Below are positions 1-10,493 of a stretch of DNA of 64,000 nucleotides, one piece after another (within the stretch, counting starts at the first letter, position 1; the number at the start of each line of letters is the position of its first letter). Location: NCBI GenBank assembly GCA_002811645.1, contig PDIP01000003.1, positions 451,519-515,518 on the forward strand. Direction: 5' to 3'. Under the pieces are notes generated by a model that saw only the letters and a list, made by a program, of their open reading frames with translations, had not been told where the DNA came from and did not search any database. A program made the translations under genes and the position numbers. The DNA is from Corallochytrium limacisporum. Its lineage: Eukaryota > Opisthokonta.

Positions 1-1632
1 CAGTTTTCTACCTTCCTCCTTTGCCGTCCCTCCGCGGAGGGATTGAGAGGGGGGGGGGTTGGGGGTTGGGCTTGGCTCTGTACCTAAATTTCCCTTCCCT
101 TCCCTCTCTCCTCCCCCACCCCACTTTCAAAATTCCCTGCAAAACTAACGGGACCGTTGCTCAAACCTCCCCCCCCCCCCCCCCCTGGGCCCCAACCTTC
201 CCTTGCTGCTATCCACCTCCCGTCCTGGGAAGGCTCTGCCTGGTTCCGTGCTAATCTCTCCGCTTCACTGCCTGCAGCAATCGACCCTGCTCCCCTTTCT
301 GTTACTTTCGTCCTTTTTTTTTTGGTTAATCGTCGCCGATCAAGGTCGCAAATTTTTCTTAGTTTTGCCCTTTTGCAGTCACGAACAATGGGTTAGGGGG
401 GTCGATCCTAGTCCCCTAATTCCTATTCTTGCTCTTTACTGGCGGCAGTATGTGGCCCATTGCTGGCCAGCCAGGCCATACAAGGCATATCTTTTTCGTC
501 CAGCGGGGCATATTTTAGTTGCCCGCCTAAGCAAAAAGGAGGATGAAAACGGTGGTGGGAGGAACGGGGGGGCCTTTTTCTTATTTTTTCTTTTCCCGGG
601 GCCATACCCCCCCCCCTTCTCCTCTGCCTCCCCATTTTTTTCTTTTCTCACTACCACCCCCCCACGGGGGGGGGGGGCTCACACTAGGGGACCNNNNNNN
701 NNNNNNNNNNNNNNNNNNNNNNNNNNNNNNNNNNNNNNNNNNNNNNNNNNNNNNNNNNNNNNNNNNNNNNCCCCCCCCCCCGGGGGGGGGGGGGCTCACA
801 CTAGGGGACCCGCACGGCAGCGGCAGCGGCCGACCGAAAAAGGGAACGAGGGAGGAGACGACGACACACGTAAAGGGGGGGGAGGGGGACCCGATAAGAA
901 AGACGGAGTCTGATGCAGACTTTCGGAGAAAGAAACGGGGGTTCGGGGATGGTTCACTTGGATGGCTTGACTTGGTCAGGAACTGGAAGGTGAAGCTGAA
1001 ACCTCGAGCATGGTTCTCCACTGAGAAGAGGGGGGCTTCTTAGCTGGTCACAATAGGCGGAAGTAGTTTGACTCGCCCTTGGACGGCCCACTGCCCGTTC
1101 GATCTAGTAAATCTTTCCTCAGTCAATGTTTTCATAGAATTTAAATGGAGTGTGGAACGGGCTGCTTCCTAGTTTTTTGTCCGCCAGCACGAACCCCTCG
1201 AAGGGGTTGTGGATGGACGGATGGGCTGGCCGCCTCCGCCCGGGACGGACGTTGTGGGCTCTGCTCAGGGCTAACATTGGCTGGTATGGCTGTGCTAGGC
1301 ATGTCCTGACGGGGCCAATACGCTGTTACTCTCCATGGTGTTTACACATGATCGGCACCTCTCAACTTCAGAGCCCTTCCTCGAAAGTGACACTTGCGTC
1401 TTTGTCCGGTTGACCAAGACATTGACGACAGAAGTGTACATCCACCATAATATTGATCTATTCTCATTGACCCCTCTTCGTTCCTCACCCTCCTCATTCG
1501 AATGGGTGTGTATTTTCGGGTACTTTGGACAACATTGAACCCATGGGCGACGCGTAAGCTATATATTTTAGCCCATACTGGTGGTCTGTGTACAAGTTAT
1601 GCAAAAGACACACATGTAGGCAAAGAAACACG
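1..1632. other. Gene-free region, low-complexity
   Basis: No reading frame here resembles a protein. The stretch is full of homopolymer runs, for example poly-C near 171-184 and poly-G near 51-58 and 666-677, and it contains an N gap. The last few hundred bases are the likely promoter and 5' UTR of the BORCS5-like gene. Confidence 0.7.
694..770. other. Assembly gap (77 N) with duplicated flanks
   Basis: Bases 694-770 are N. Both sides carry the same sequence: a poly-C/poly-G stretch followed by a 16-base word (678-693 and again 795-810). The gap therefore sits between two copies of one short sequence, which suggests a scaffold join across a hard-to-read C/G homopolymer rather than 77 bases of missing unique sequence. 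Confidence 0.9.
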
Positions 1633-2259
1633 ATGGGTCAAGAGCAGAGCAAGGGTAAGGAATTACTTGAGCAGACCCAGAAACAGGGCCGCCGCTCTAG
1701 CCAATCATCTGGGGATGTCGCAGAGGACTCAACTAATACTGTCACTGCTGACAACGTGGATGATGTTCGGCAAGTTTCTTCTCGCGGGCCCGAAGAGGAT
1801 GAGTCGGATCCAATCCTTCGCGCCCTTCACAACGTGCCTATCTTTGTCCCAAGCAATAAACGTAGTGGGTTTGACCACACCTGGATGAAGTCACGTCCAA
1901 TCGTGCTGAAAAAGGCGCAAGGGCTCGAGAGTGATCACGTTGCTGCAATTGTTGCAGAACTGCAGTACCATAATGCCAAACAGCTGCGTCAAATCCTCAG
2001 CAATCAGAACGAACTGCAAAGATTGTACTCCCTCCTGAGGGCCGCATGCCTGAACACAGCAGCAATCGCCACAGACATACTAGATCATACGGCCACAATC
2101 AAGAGTCAGACAGTCCCGATTATACGTCTGACCAGCCGCATAGAGCAAATGCATGGAAAGGTAGAAGCTCTCAAGAGGAACCTGAAAGATCTCGACGATC
2201 GCTTGGCGGTCATGGAATTCGAAAGTGAAACTATGGGGTCGAAGACATCTGTGTCATAG
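1633..2259 (+). CDS. BORCS5/myrlysin-like BORC subunit
   Basis: Predicted protein of 208 aa. The ATG at 1633 was chosen because it gives an N-terminus MGQEQSK, a good N-myristoylation signal much like the MGSEQSS start of BORCS5 (myrlysin); the frame is open further upstream but without this signal. A polar linker (residues 10-60) is followed by an acidic DP...IP.F.P segment and then a helical, coiled-coil-rich C-terminal half, the layout known for BORCS5 (about 196 aa in human). In animals BORCS5 anchors the BORC complex to the lysosome surface through its myristoyl group and recruits ARL8 for kinesin-driven movement. The gene is convergent with the SHOC1-like gene, 51 bp away. The call rests on architecture and weak motif similarity. 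Confidence 0.5.
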   Translation: MGQEQSKGKELLEQTQKQGRRSSQSSGDVAEDSTNTVTADNVDDVRQVSSRGPEEDESDPILRALHNVPIFVPSNKRSGFDHTWMKSRPIVLKKAQGLESDHVAAIVAELQYHNAKQLRQILSNQNELQRLYSLLRAACLNTAAIATDILDHTATIKSQTVPIIRLTSRIEQMHGKVEALKRNLKDLDDRLAVMEFESETMGSKTSVS

Positions 2260-2310
2260 TAGTAGGTAGTATACGTATTGAAACATTGCCATTATGCTTA
2301 GCAGCTGTGA

Positions 2311-5184
2311 TCACACAAACTTCAGCTTTGTTTGCCCCGATTCATCTGGCGTCCTTCGGTCAAAAGTGAGCCTGCTCTGGAACTGATGTCGTGGTTTGTC
2401 CAACGGACGTGTGGACGGAGTTTCTCCTTGAGTCACCGCAAGTCGTGCCCTCTTGCGGGGCCCTCCGTCCTGCAGTTGCATCTGTACTTGCACTCCATTG
2501 CTGAGTGGAGTTAGCGGAGCATTGTGTGGTTCGCACGTTTGGCCGGTTATTGCCTGAGTGGGTGTGGCAGTGTACGTCTGAATCAGAGTCAGATAGTTGG
2601 TAACAGAGGGATGAATGTACCCACAAAGGCCTTTCATAGTGTTGCAGATGTCGTCACTGCTGAGCAAGTCATAGAGACGGCAGTGGTTAAGAATCATTTG
2701 TGCAACAAGGGGATTGAGACCAGCTTGAATCAGGAATCTTTCGTGCGCACTCTCGCGCTCCATTATCCAGGCACTCGGCTCCACCATAGCCGGATCACTA
2801 CCAGTGGCCATATTCGACAGGGTCTGTAGCAACATATCCATCTGTGAGTCTGTTGAGGCAAAGTGTACGTGTGTTCGAGGGCGCAAGTCATAATTGGATT
2901 GATGTCCCTTCACCTGCAGACGTTGATTGATTTTCACGTCCACGTGTGATGTGAAAGCGCGCACAACCTTGGCCTGCAGCACCTCTGTCTCTTCTTCCTC
3001 GTTGGCAAAATCCGCTTCACGGAAATCCAAGATGCAGTACAGATCTTGGTACGCATGGATCGCGGTTTCGATCCGGTCAAGATCTTTTTCAAACGAACTT
3101 AAGATCTTCATGTTTTGCATTCTTTGATTCACTTTGCGAAGCCCAATGTCCAGGATCACTGCCCCCGCTTTGCTGCTCAGCGCAACATCAACGCTCTTCA
3201 CCACTTTCCTGTCCCGGCTGCGTGTCCGGAACAAAAAGTTACTGGTCTCGAAGAACGTACTCGCGCCTTGTACACAAGGATTGAGAATACAACCCCTCAA
3301 ACCAAATAGGGGTGATGAAATCTGCTCAGGATCCACAGTGTTTTCGTCGTGTGTGTCAGGTGCTGGGATTGAAGTTGTGAGGGAACCAATCCTGTATTGC
3401 AGCACACCAACGGGCAACAAGGTGGAGATCTTGTCATCCAAGTTTGTCTCAAAGTGGACAATGCCAATAAGATGACTGTGTTTTATCAGGTATGGTGTGA
3501 CCTGGTCGCTTCGCAGAACCAAAACGTGGTAGTCTTTCAAGTCGACGCATTCCAGTGACCAATTTGTCAAATCGATGCACGCAAAGGGTAGCTCCTGAAA
3601 AAAATCCGCCATAGCTTCAGAAGCGAAGTTTCTCATCGCTGGCACTACGAGGGCGATTTGAAACTTCTCGTCTGGTCGCAGCAAGTGGTGGATCAATTGT
3701 TCGAGACACAGGTACCTTGGGTGTTCTCCCCAATGCGGAGCGCAATCCCCTAGACCTTGCAACTGCAGAATCTCCTTGCAGCACTGGAATCCACCAGCAC
3801 CATAGTCTAGCAAGCATGTGGCAGCAGTATTGAGAAATCAAGGGCAGTTTCTGACCCTTGCAATGTCTTGATCAGGTGGCGCTGCGATAAGTGGAGCCTC
3901 ATCAAACCATTCAGAGAAATATACATCTCGGAGTTTTCAAACTTGTGAGTAGTTGGCAGAATTGTCATAGAGCGGCAGTTGTCAGTAGCTTGCAAGGCTG
4001 AATCCTCGATGTGAGAAACCTCAATGATCAGCTCGTCTAAATTCTGTTCATCCAGTATCCTTGAAACTGTAGACTGCCTGTTACTCGATTCGGGTACCAA
4101 GATGCATAGAGGCCACGGATCGGTCAAATTCCAACTAAGGCTGCCTTTCAGAACGTCCATGTCAGCTTCTGACCATGTGAAATGGGGATTATCTTCTATT
4201 CCTCTACCATGTCGAAAGTGTTCAAGGGATGACCTATGGACGACTGAGATCTGCCAAAAGCGAAAACGCTCGGAAGCCCGCAAGAAGTTGCTGTAGCTCC
4301 ACTGCAAGAGATCAGGAACGGACGACGGGTCTCTCACATCTCTTGGGACGAAAGCAAAGTCAATGACTTGCTCGTTCATATGGACATCAAATCCCAAAAC
4401 CCAATCTTCTATGTTTGTATCCAACATATGGTCCTCTTGCTCAATGCATCGGCGTGTCATCTCTGAAGATGGGTCTCTAGCAAGTATCGACAGTGTATGT
4501 AGTTCGTCTATGGAAGGAAGTGGAGACCACTCGATCCCATCTAGTCCACCATAGTCTCTCAGAAAGACAACATCAAGGTCAGTGACGAGTAGGTCCAGAC
4601 GGAAGCTATCAACTTCGGCTATTTTGACGGTCTCAATATCTAACTGACGGGATAAAATCTTTGGATTGACCGCGTCATGGTCAACGTACAATGCACTCCA
4701 ATCGATATGCCCTGCCGTTTCCGTCATGAGATCATGGAACCCAACGTCGTCTTCTGCTAAAGTCTGCTCAAGTTTGAAATGTTCAAAACTTTCCTTTTTC
4801 ACCATAAGCACATGCTGCCCAGTAGTTTGCTGGTTTGTTTGCTGGAACCCCGTAGCTAGAATAACATCCAGGTCATTGAGATCACTGACATCCGGGAAGA
4901 GGCCGTCCAGCTTCAACGGAGGGCCAGCTATATCCGTGAAAGTGATGGTAAAATCCAATTTTGCGGAAGGAAGCCGGGCTTGTCGAAGAAGACGAAGCCT
5001 TTCATTTTCTTCAGGTGTCTTGTGACGGCGTAGAATTAGTATTCTGAATCGTAACTCAAATCATGTTCGACCCTGAGCAATACCTACTTGCATACACATG
5101 CCAGCATTGCTGGCTAAAGATATACCATATTCTCTCATTTTTCTTGAGGATCGGGTTTACAATGGCCCCTATTTCAGAAGGCAT
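2311..5184 (-). CDS. SHOC1/ZIP2-like XPF-family meiotic protein, frame broken once
   Basis: Three pieces read on the minus strand: exon 1 at 5184-5088 (ATG start), an intron at 5087-5009 (GTAGGT donor, TACTAAT branch point), then a long frame ending at a stop at 3809-3807, continued without overlap loss by a second frame open from 3837 to 2311. Joining the two large frames needs a -1 shift within 3807-3837; no consensus splice site explains it. The C-terminal piece has an XPF-like central region and a helix-hairpin-helix-like segment with ERFLIQAGLNPLVAQMIL, which resembles the E.FL..(F)P.(I)NPL.AQ signature of SHOC1/ZIP2. That family, with SPO16, is an inactive XPF-ERCC1-like complex that binds branched DNA and promotes meiotic crossovers. 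About 920 aa in total. The break may be a sequencing indel, an atypical intron, programmed frameshifting or a real mutation. Convergent with the BORCS5-like gene. Confidence 0.55.
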
Positions 5185-6678
5185 GGTATTCACTAGTCAC
5201 GATCAAATAGTTGCTTGACAGTCCTTCTCGATGAGACTCACGGAAGGGTCGCGCCCTGACCGAGTGAGACCCTCGAAACGGCTCTGTTCACCCTTTCCCC
5301 TCTCTTCGCTTACCGCGCCCCCATCTAAATTTTACCCGCCAATTCACAATAGGCCTGAAACTGCCGTGCTTACAAATAGATTGTCCCCCGTCATTCCATT
5401 CGATATTGCCCACTCAGACACCGGTCGCAGGGGAACTGAGGCTGTTGTCGATGACATAGATCATGTCAGCAAGCAGCCAAGTGGGCAACGTTGATGTCGT
5501 CGACTGCGTCGTGATGGTATCCACTTGGACGAAGGGGAAATCGTAACGTTTCCAGTCACCGTCGGAGTCGCTTCCTCAGTTCTTGTCTACGTTTGTCTCC
5601 GCCCACAAGGGAGTCCACCTGGGAACTCGCATCGAGACTCGTTTCTCTGGCACTTTCCCGTAGTGGATCTTCATTGGAAACGCAGCCCTGTAGTTCACTT
5701 GGGGCTTGCAGAAGTACAGCGGCGTTACAAGTGTCGCGGGCGTTCGGCTGTACATTGTCTGACGAAGTCCGGAGGATCCCCCGCCCCTTCCCAAGTCTCA
5801 CGTCTAACACCGTTAGGTGCCGAAGAGGTTTGCTTGTTTGGCTGATGCCTGCGGTAGTACTGAACTGGACCCCGTCCCGATGCGCGGAAGTGGGTATTGT
5901 TGACGCACAAGGTAAACGGTGGAGTCTATCCGCAACGATTAGGCTTCGTTGCCCTTGTTTATTACTATGTAGTGCCTCACCCTTTTTCGTATATTTGCTT
6001 CCTCTGCTCTCGGTGGTGGAAGAATTCTACGTGTCTACCCAGTCTGGGTAGGGCGCCGATGCGGCACTATTCTACTGATATGGTCAATCAGTGACACGCA
6101 CACGACGGTACATATCCAATGGAAATTATTTGGTTCTATCCCATTCTCCCCAATCTCCGCTGTCTAAATGCTGCCCCCCCCCCCTATTGCGAAGCAGAGA
6201 CAGTCTTAGTCTTGCACGCCGAGTCAGCAATGATGCTATGTTCCTTCCTTTCCCCCCCCCCTGCCGGCCCCGGGGGAGGGGCCTTCCTCGTCCCTGCTCA
6301 ATTTAGGGGTTGGAGAGGGTGTATACCTGTCAGGAAATGGTAGATTTCCCTTGCTATTATGAGTGAACTAAGGATTGGAGCCATCTGAACAAAATTCGTC
6401 TGACAGACGAGTACAAGACCGAGAGCGGGTGGGGGCTGCTGAGCGGGGTGGGACACTTCTTTGTGCGTGCACTGGAAGCCTTGAACCAATGTTCTTAAAC
6501 CTAAACAGCAAAATGATGGCGCATGGGATGATGTGCATGCATGAGGGCCGGCTATTTGTGAATTCATGTGACTTTCATATAAAACACTACGCGATATCAC
6601 TACTAAAACGAAGAAATCCTGGACACCAAGATCACGAGTCATGGAGTGACAATAGAATGCGTATCTAGAGTTGTCAGA
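5185..6678. other. Divergent intergenic region
   Basis: No supported gene. It lies between the 5' ends of the SHOC1-like gene and the DBHS gene, so it should hold both promoters. Short poly-C runs occur near 6175-6184 and 6251-6260. One AGTACT word lies at 5857-5862, matching the motif cluster at 43.8-44.5 kb. Confidence 0.6.
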
Positions 6679-7887
6679 ATGATGGCTCAACAAATAATGA
6701 ATTACTACCATGATGGAATACCTGGAATGTCCAGCATGCATATTATGAACGGTATGAGTCCCTTCGATATGCAGTATCAAGTATATGCACAGTACTTTCT
6801 GCCGCAGCAGGCTCCCAGCACGGAGACAAAGTTTAATGGGTTGGCAAAGATCTTCGTTGGCAACATTGGATCAACAGCATCAGAACAGGAGCTGCGTATG
6901 GCATGCACCCAATATGGTGAAGTTGGCGATATTTATATCAAGCACAGTTCAAGTAGGGCATGGGCTATCGTCCAGATGGACTATACACGAAATGCACGGA
7001 ATGCCATCGAAGACTTGAATGGTATTGTAATCGGAGGCCAGCCTGTCCTGGTGAGGCCGTGCGCCCACCGATACTCTTTATGGGTCGGCAATATTGGAAC
7101 CGGGGTTTCAAACGAAATTCTATACCAAGCATTTTCTAAATTTGGCGACGTTGAGCGGGCAGTCGTGGCTAGCTCTGAGCGCGGAGAGCCGTTGGGATGG
7201 GGTTTCGTGTACTTTGCCAGGAAACCCGCGTATGATCGTGCCATTGAGGTCTGTAAGTCCAAGCCTTTCATGATCAATTCACTTCCTATTCCGGTAAAGA
7301 TTGAACCAGCTTTGCAACCCGAGACTTTGATGGGAGTACCCCACCACATCATGAAGACCGGAGTACACACCCTCCACCAGAAGCTCAAATACCCTGCTCA
7401 CAGCGTCGATGACCTCACTGACCAAGGTCAGATTGAAATCGCTCTGGAATGGTTCGAGCTGCTCAAAGAAGAGGAAGAAGAGAAGGCAAAGCTCAAGGAG
7501 AAGTTTGGTAAAAAGAAGGATGCTCTCACCAAGAAGATGGAGGCCTACATGACATGCTACGTGCAGAGTGAAAATCTCTCCGAAGACAGGCTTCACAACC
7601 AGGCACCAATTCTCAAGCCCTCAAACTCTACATATCAGCCTCAAAAGAGGTCCATGAAGATGCCTTTCTCACAGCCTCAACCACCATTCATTCCCCTGGA
7701 CCGGATGGCCATGGTAGGGATGAATGGATACCCTCCGTACGGCGGCGAAAGTAGCGAGATGCCGCCCATTGACAGCACTGCCGGTTCATCTTCCATGACC
7801 GTTCCTGATAGCCCCATCGATGGTTCGCCTGAAAGGCAGGATCAGAGTGGCAGCGTAAGCATGCAGACTAACGACAGTGATTTCTAA
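6679..7887 (+). CDS. DBHS-family RNA-binding protein (NONO/SFPQ/PSPC1 type)
   Basis: Predicted protein of 402 aa from the ATG at 6679 (the in-frame GTG at 6646 is unlikely). Domain order matches the DBHS family: RRM1 at about residues 57-130 (AKIFVGNIG, RNP1-like segment weak), RRM2 at 133-208 (LWVGNIG ... GWGFVYFA), a NOPS region at about 209-262 (KIEPALQPETL, then ...YPAHS), and an acidic/basic coiled coil at about 255-300 (EEEEEKAKLKEKFGKKK). In animals these proteins dimerise through RRM2, NOPS and the coiled coil, and act in nuclear RNA retention, paraspeckles, transcription and splicing. The N-terminus is Met/Gln-rich, and the C-terminal 100 residues are Pro/Ser/Met-rich and probably disordered. 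Divergent from the SHOC1-like gene. Confidence 0.88.
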   Translation: MMAQQIMNYYHDGIPGMSSMHIMNGMSPFDMQYQVYAQYFLPQQAPSTETKFNGLAKIFVGNIGSTASEQELRMACTQYGEVGDIYIKHSSSRAWAIVQMDYTRNARNAIEDLNGIVIGGQPVLVRPCAHRYSLWVGNIGTGVSNEILYQAFSKFGDVERAVVASSERGEPLGWGFVYFARKPAYDRAIEVCKSKPFMINSLPIPVKIEPALQPETLMGVPHHIMKTGVHTLHQKLKYPAHSVDDLTDQGQIEIALEWFELLKEEEEEKAKLKEKFGKKKDALTKKMEAYMTCYVQSENLSEDRLHNQAPILKPSNSTYQPQKRSMKMPFSQPQPPFIPLDRMAMVGMNGYPPYGGESSEMPPIDSTAGSSSMTVPDSPIDGSPERQDQSGSVSMQTNDSDF

Positions 7888-8260
7888 AGTAGGTAGTGAG
7901 TAGAGAGTGAAAAAGAATACAGAGTTCCAAGATAGTGAAACTGACCGCATCGTTTCTCTGCCAAATCAATATTGCGCACTTTTCTAGAGTTGATGGCTGC
8001 GATTGCTACAGTGAACAATCCAGTCGGCCAAGTGAGGGCGTCTGAGAGTCTGAAGTTGCTCACCAAACAGCATTCACTTATTGGCAAAAGTGTCATGGGT
8101 GTGATGGGAGAGCACCTGTATCATCAGTTCATGGACCGCACAAGTGTAGCATGGCAAAACTTGTCGATCTTTTGTTCCTTGATGATGGAGGGTCCCTAGC
8201 AAGGGACGGCATTCAAGTGACACCCTAGTCGGAGTTACAACATTCTCAAAGTGTTAACTT

Positions 8261-8867
8261 TCAGAAGTCCAGGAAATAGTCATTAAAACTGATCAAGCCG
8301 ACGAGGAGGCCAATTTTGTGGATCATGGACCCTCTGAAATTGACAACAATACTATGCGCCGCAAGCATCGTAGCCCCTGTTTGGGCTTCATGCAAGACGG
8401 AGATGACATCGCGGACTAGGAACTGACTGTTATGGCTAGAGTTCCCTTCAATGGCTTGTTGCAAGAGAAATAGGCTGTTCATGTTTACAACATTCCCAAT
8501 CAACATGGTATGCCTGCCAATCCAACTGAGGAACGTACGAACGCTGTAGGGACAGCACGAGGATGTCCCCAAAGCTGAGAGAAGCGACCACGCAAAGCCA
8601 AAGACCGTACCCTCCAACCGCCCAAAACCACTGGCAGCGTCAAAGGGCCGAATGTGATATTAAGATCAGTAAGCTAGAGGTGTGCAATGAACTGGACTTG
8701 GATTGCTGTGATTGACCGACGAGACCATCGCGAACAATATCATACAGGGCACTTCTACTAGGTCCAACATCCACTTTCGTTTCCCTCGCCCCCGTGAACA
8801 CAGCCCAGGGAGCTGAGCGTTTTCCACCAATCAGCACTCACCATTCGCCCCAGTCGACAATTTCCAT
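8261..8867 (-). CDS. Small two-exon hydrophobic protein, function unknown
   Basis: Exon 2 (8630-8261) is an open frame without a useful ATG. Splicing it to 8867-8842 restores one: ATG at 8867, donor GTGAGT at 8841, acceptor CAG ending at 8631, intron 211 nt with a TTACTGAT branch-like word. Both phases agree (phase 2), and the joined frame is exactly 132 codons (131 aa). The protein starts MEIVDWGECGFGRLEG and has hydrophobic stretches near residues 18-32, 52-66 and 112-125, so it may be membrane-associated. The C-terminal end (IGLLVGLISFNDYF) weakly recalls the last helix of PEX11 proteins, but this is not enough for a name. Its strand and its position 373 bp from the DBHS stop fit the convergent-pair layout of the window. 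Confidence 0.45.
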
Positions 8868-9308
8868 AGTGAAAGTATTAATTCCGTGTGGAACCCTGTG
8901 TCCTTCACCCTCCCCCGTCTCCACTGCCTTTCCCCTCGTCTATCTGCCAAATCCGTTGCTGGGGGAGGCCCGCTCATAGCGAAAAGACGAAAGAAACTCT
9001 GTGGAGAACCCGGTAGAGCGCGTAGTGCTGCGCGGTCCCCTTCGATACGCAATCGTTAAACGGCAGGGTGATACGGCCCCAGGTGGAGTGGGTATCAACT
9101 CCTCAATTCTTATTCAATGAAACCTCGGACAACATTAAACGTCCATGGTGGCTGACGAGATGCTTGTTTGTTGTCGATGCTAAGGCTCTACAATTCGAAA
9201 CTCTGTTAATAGTGGTACATAAAGACACTGGGATCACGTAACTATTCAACCGTTTGAGACCCGCACGTGCACCATAGAGATGGGTACGGGTTCTACAATC
9301 GCATCATA
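8868..9308. other. Short divergent intergenic region
   Basis: About 440 bp between the predicted start of the small two-exon gene and the paxillin-like gene. No coding potential seen; presumed promoter for both. The word ATAGTGAA lies at the start-codon side of the minus-strand gene. Confidence 0.5.
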
Positions 9309-10400
9309 ATGGATAAGCTCGACGATCTTTTGGCAGACCTCGAAGCCACCGTGGACAAGAGCAGGGCTGCTCCCCCTAAGCCCGTCGAATCCAAGCTTCG
9401 GGAGTCTACTCCGGAGACCAAGGTCTCAAGTAAGGCAGGCAATCTCAATGACCTTGACGATCTGTTGAACAACTTGGAGAACAAGAATCCGGCTGCAGCA
9501 TCTTTTGCCTCTGAGCCTCATAAGAGCACAGAGCCGCTCAAGACTCCTGCTCCCCAGGCTGCTATTAGCGATCTGGACGACCTTTTGGGTGATATCAAGA
9601 CGCCCGCCAATGCCAGTGTCACTCCCACAGGAGTGGAATCCGGTACACCTGCGCCTAAGCAGCAGAAAAAGACTGAACCTGTTGCAAAGGGAACCTGTGC
9701 AGCATGTCTTCAACCAATCACAGGTCCTAAATTGGACGCCGCTGAGCAAACCTACCACCAGAACTGCTTCAACTGTGTGACTTGCGGTAAGGGCTTGCTC
9801 AGCGAGGTCTTTTATGAGCATGAATATGAAATCTATTGTGAGGCTGACTACCAGGGATTATTCTGTCCCAAGTGTGCATACTGTGAAAAGCCGGTTATCG
9901 ACAAGTGCATCAATGCCCTGGACCAGGTATGGCATGTCGAGCATTTCTTCTGTAGCCAGTGTGGTAACCCCTTTGGGGCAGATGGGTTCATGGCATACGA
10001 GGGCAAGCCATACTGTCAGGAAGACTACAACCAGATCTTTGCTCCCAAGTGCAGCGGTTGCGACAAGGCTATCATGAAGGGCTGTGTGCAGGCTTTGGGT
10101 CTGCAGTGGCACCCGGAGTGCTTCGTCTGTGCCGACTGCCGCGAACCTTTTGGAGATGGTCGCTTCTTTGATCACGAGGGGAAGCCCTACTGTGAATATC
10201 ATTGGTATGCCAAGACTGGTACTCTGTGCACCAACTGTGACAAGCCAGTCACTGGCAAGTGCATGACTGCCTTTGGCAAAAAGTACCACCCCGAGCACTT
10301 CGTTTGTACGTACTGTCAGAGTCCTCTGGAGAAGGGTACCTTCATGGAACATAAGGAAAAGCCATTCTGTCAGATGTGCTACGTGAAGCTATTTGGCTGA
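9309..10400 (+). CDS. Paxillin-like LD/LIM adaptor protein
   Basis: Predicted protein of 363 aa. The start at 9309 places an LD motif at the very N-terminus (MDKLDDLLADLE), as in animal paxillin, whose first residues are MDDLDALLADLE; the ORF upstream of it is ignored. Two more LD motifs follow at about residues 48-58 (LDDLLNNLE) and 89-97 (LDDLLGDIK). Four consecutive LIM domains fill residues 130-363, each with the expected Cys/His/Asp zinc ligands (for example CAACLQP...YHQNCFNCVTC). Paxillin links integrins, FAK, vinculin and parvin at cell-matrix adhesions; LD motifs bind helical partner domains and the LIM region targets adhesions. This copy is shorter than human paxillin (557 aa) and has three rather than five LD motifs, closer to leupaxin/Hic-5 size. 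Convergent with the next gene (93 bp). Confidence 0.92.
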   Translation: MDKLDDLLADLEATVDKSRAAPPKPVESKLRESTPETKVSSKAGNLNDLDDLLNNLENKNPAAASFASEPHKSTEPLKTPAPQAAISDLDDLLGDIKTPANASVTPTGVESGTPAPKQQKKTEPVAKGTCAACLQPITGPKLDAAEQTYHQNCFNCVTCGKGLLSEVFYEHEYEIYCEADYQGLFCPKCAYCEKPVIDKCINALDQVWHVEHFFCSQCGNPFGADGFMAYEGKPYCQEDYNQIFAPKCSGCDKAIMKGCVQALGLQWHPECFVCADCREPFGDGRFFDHEGKPYCEYHWYAKTGTLCTNCDKPVTGKCMTAFGKKYHPEHFVCTYCQSPLEKGTFMEHKEKPFCQMCYVKLFG

Positions 10401-10493
10401 TTTCTGCCCACTCTCATTCTACATAAATACAAACATAGTTACATTTACTGAACCGTCTATTGTACATTCTTTATTTTAGTTGTTTCGAGGATA

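Noticed and set aside
203-913. Frames running through the N gap
   Set aside because: They exist only because N is read as an unknown residue; flanks are homopolymer-rich and not protein-like.
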